From Aliiroseovarius sp. F20344 (GTDB taxonomy: Bacteria; Pseudomonadota; Alphaproteobacteria; Rhodobacterales; Rhodobacteraceae), in contig NZ_JALKBG010000006.1 of the NCBI RefSeq assembly GCF_023016155.1, forward strand, positions 372,001 to 436,000: 64,000 nt of DNA, read 5' to 3'. Each line of letters starts with the position of its first letter. Within the stretch, counting starts at the first letter, position 1. Positions 62,317-64,000 of the stretch are shown here, in pieces. Made by a program: the position numbers and the translations under genes. The notes under the pieces are model-generated. The model saw nothing but the letters and a program-made list of their open reading frames with translations. It was not told the origin of the DNA and did no database searches.

Positions 62317-62427
62317 AAACACGGTGAAAGCTGCCGATGACGCGGTTTTGATAGCCATCTGCCTGTGCATGAGCTAATCTTCGTGCAGAAAAGCGGCCCA
62401 AAGAGGCGGCGGTACAGAGGCAGAGAC

Positions 62428-63123
62428 ATGGAAACGGAAGCGCTTTCGGCAGCGGCGGAGATTGATTTCTCCTTCTTAGCCCTATTTCTTCGTGCGACTT
62501 TTACAGTGAAGCTGGTGATGCTTTTGCTGATCGTTGCGTCGATTTGGTCATGGGCCATCATCATTACAAAATTTATGGCTTTCCGGCGCACCCGCGCTGA
62601 TGCCGAGGATTTCGACCGCAAGTTCTGGTCGGGTGACCCCTTGGACGAATTGTTCGATCAGATTGGACCCAGCCCAACGGGGTCAGCTGAAAAGGTATTT
62701 TCAGCAGGGATGCTGGAATGGCGTCGCTCTCATCGGGCTGATGGCGGGCTGATCGCCAATGCGCAGTCGCGCATCGACCGGTCGATGGATGTTGCCATCG
62801 CGAAAGAAGGTGAAGACCTGAACAAGGGGCTTAGTTTTCTGGCCACGGTCGCGTCGACCGCCCCCTTCGTTGGCTTGTTCGGCACCGTCTGGGGCATCAT
62901 GAACGCCTTCATCGAAATCGCCCAGCAGCAAAATACCAACCTAGCCGTTGTGGCCCCCGGCATCGCCGAGGCCCTTCTGGCAACCGGTCTTGGCCTTCTG
63001 GCGGCGATCCCGGCGGCGGTGTTTTACAACAAGCTGAGCGTGGACAGCGACAACATCCTTGCAGGCTATGAGGCCTTCGCGGACGAGTTCGCCACCATCC
63101 TTAGCCGTCAGTTGGACAGTTGA
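62428..63123 (+). CDS. tolQ: Tol-Pal system proton channel subunit TolQ
   Basis: A 231-residue TolQ with three membrane helices (about 15-40, 135-160 and 172-195). TAPFVGLFGTVWGIMNAF and GLGLLAAIPAAVFYN are the conserved channel segments that use the proton gradient. The start is METEALSAAAE at 62428; the frame is open 21 codons further. TolR starts two bases after its stop. Confidence 0.94.
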   Translation: METEALSAAAEIDFSFLALFLRATFTVKLVMLLLIVASIWSWAIIITKFMAFRRTRADAEDFDRKFWSGDPLDELFDQIGPSPTGSAEKVFSAGMLEWRRSHRADGGLIANAQSRIDRSMDVAIAKEGEDLNKGLSFLATVASTAPFVGLFGTVWGIMNAFIEIAQQQNTNLAVVAPGIAEALLATGLGLLAAIPAAVFYNKLSVDSDNILAGYEAFADEFATILSRQLDS

Positions 63124-63124
63124 T

Positions 63125-63607
63125 ATGGGCGCGAATGTGCAAAGCAGCGGGGGTGCCGATCGGCGCGCCCGTCGTGGGCGCCGTCGTGGCAAGCATCGCC
63201 GCGTGATGGCCGAGATCAACGTGACGCCCTTTGTGGACGTCATGTTGGTGCTTCTGATCATCTTCATGGTGGCAGCGCCCTTGTCGGTAGTGGGCGTCCC
63301 TGTCGAGCTGTCGCAGACTGCGGCCAAGTCGCTTGACGCGCCAGAAGAAGAACCGCTTGCGATCACCATCACCGAAGATGGAAACGTCTTCCTGCAAACC
63401 ACTGAAATCGCGCGTGATGATCTGATCCCGCGACTGCGCGCCATTGCGGCAGAACGTACGGATGACAAGATATTCCTGCGTATCGACGGGCAGGTGGCTT
63501 GGAACACCACGGCCCAGATCATGGGCGCTTTGAATGCGGCTGGTTTCTCAAAAATCGGGTTTGTCACTGAAGGTGGTGGACCGACGCTGACCGGGCAGGG
63601 GAACTGA
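63125..63607 (+). CDS. tolR: Tol-Pal system subunit TolR
   Basis: A 160-residue ExbD/TolR protein. A strongly basic N-terminus ([14 protein letters not shown]) leads to one membrane helix with the conserved Asp in [18 protein letters not shown] and a periplasmic domain. It works with TolQ to energise TolA. Confidence 0.94.
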   Translation: MGANVQSSGGADRRARRGRRRGKHRRVMAEINVTPFVDVMLVLLIIFMVAAPLSVVGVPVELSQTAAKSLDAPEEEPLAITITEDGNVFLQTTEIARDDLIPRLRAIAAERTDDKIFLRIDGQVAWNTTAQIMGALNAAGFSKIGFVTEGGGPTLTGQGN

Positions 63608-63614
63608 GGTCAGG

Positions 63615-64000
63615 ATGCGTAAGGGGCTGTATATCTCGACAGCCGCTCATGGGGTTTTAATCCTGTGGGTGCTTTTCGGCGGGGTCTTCAAATGGGACCG
63701 CGACGAAGAGTTTGTAAGCGTGTCTGATGTATCGTTCATTTCTGAAGATGAGTTTGCAGCGCTGAGCGCGCCGCAGGGTGAAGCGAATGCGCCTGAAAAC
63801 CCTCCGGCGCCAGCCCCTGAGCCAGAACCTGAACCTGAACCTGAACCCGAGCCAACGCCGGCCCCGGAGCCAGAGCCCGAACCTGCGCCCGAACCAGAAC
63901 CAGAGCCGGAACCCGAGCCCGTTCCGGACCCAGAACCTGTACCTGAACCCGAAACCGCTCCGCCTGCGCCCGCGCCGCGCGTTGCGCCGGAAGCAGCACC
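63615..64000 (+). CDS. tolA: TolA, N-terminal part, cut by window edge
   Basis: The first 128 residues are visible. One signal anchor (about 4-25, [17 protein letters not shown]) is followed by an acidic segment and then a run of Pro-Glu repeats from about residue 67. Domains II and III of TolA lie beyond the window. AGGTCAGG precedes the ATG. Position after tolQR makes the assignment firm. Confidence 0.88.
   Translation, partial: MRKGLYISTAAHGVLILWVLFGGVFKWDRDEEFVSVSDVSFISEDEFAALSAPQGEANAPENPPAPAPEPEPEPEPEPEPTPAPEPEPEPAPEPEPEPEPEPVPDPEPVPEPETAPPAPAPRVAPEAA
63816..63953 (+). repeat. Pro-Glu coding repeats in tolA
   Basis: Imperfect six-base units of the type CCTGAA/CCGGAG encode repeated Pro-Glu dipeptides broken by Thr, Ala, Val and Asp. 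They form the stiff extended linker expected after the TolA anchor. Confidence 0.8.

Overview
The window reads as a chromosomal segment of an alphaproteobacterium of the order Rhodobacterales (Roseobacter group). The grounds are moderately GC-rich coding DNA, gene orders typical of that order (gltA-gltX-comEC; ruvCAB to ybgC-tolQRA; hflKC-degP; a ZapA operon with a coiled-coil partner), a fused indolepyruvate ferredoxin oxidoreductase, and a gene transfer agent (GTA) release cassette. It is densely coded, and I found no insertion sequence, integrase, CRISPR array, rRNA or tRNA. No species is assigned.

Layout. 1-3.3 kb: a glutamine-synthetase-like gene cut by the left edge, divergent from a polar amino acid ABC transporter. 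3.3-10 kb: central carbon metabolism, with two GAPDH paralogues that differ at the residue that reads the NAD/NADP ribose, a small membrane protein between them, a DUF808 protein, an EamA exporter and transketolase. 10-16 kb: ZauP-like/ZapA division proteins, a monothiol glutaredoxin/BolA pair with a small membrane ORF between them, a cysteine-cluster protein, PurL, a probable small RNA and a LysR regulator. 16-21.6 kb: indolepyruvate ferredoxin oxidoreductase, MurI, ArgC. 21.6-26.7 kb: ccmE, then a five-gene overlapping cassette with GTA endolysin and holin, then ccmF and ccmH. 26.7-35 kb: a PaaG-like isomerase, a GFA protein, GltA, GltX, ComEC behind a perfect CtrA-type box, a LysR regulator and a DegT-type aminotransferase. 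35-39.5 kb: a basic amino acid ABC operon followed by a glutamine amidotransferase. 39.5-48 kb: two TerB-like proteins, DUF1330, a secreted protein, PyrG, SecG, PurA, DUF2842 and a 687-residue acidic protein with conserved-looking ends. 48-57.8 kb: thiamine pyrophosphokinase, serine deaminase, YbaN, GST, RpiA, glutathione reductase, HflK, HflC, DUF2065 and a DegP/HtrA protease. 57.8-64 kb: DUF1127, RuvCAB, a conserved unknown, ThpR, YbgC, TolQ, TolR and the start of TolA.

How the parts connect. The two gap genes each have a LacI-type palindrome upstream, which fits reciprocal control of glycolysis and gluconeogenesis. The same 10-bp palindrome, TTTGATCAAA, lies between the glutamine-synthetase-like gene and its ABC transporter and again in front of the glutamine amidotransferase 35 kb away, suggesting a shared nitrogen or polyamine regulator. 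The GTA release cassette and comEC (DNA uptake, needed in Rhodobacter capsulatus to receive GTA DNA) lie within 10 kb. The least described items are the two small coupled ORFs in the GTA cassette, the candidate sRNA at about 14.85 kb, the 20-bp direct repeats upstream of the amino acid ABC operon, and the 687-residue protein.
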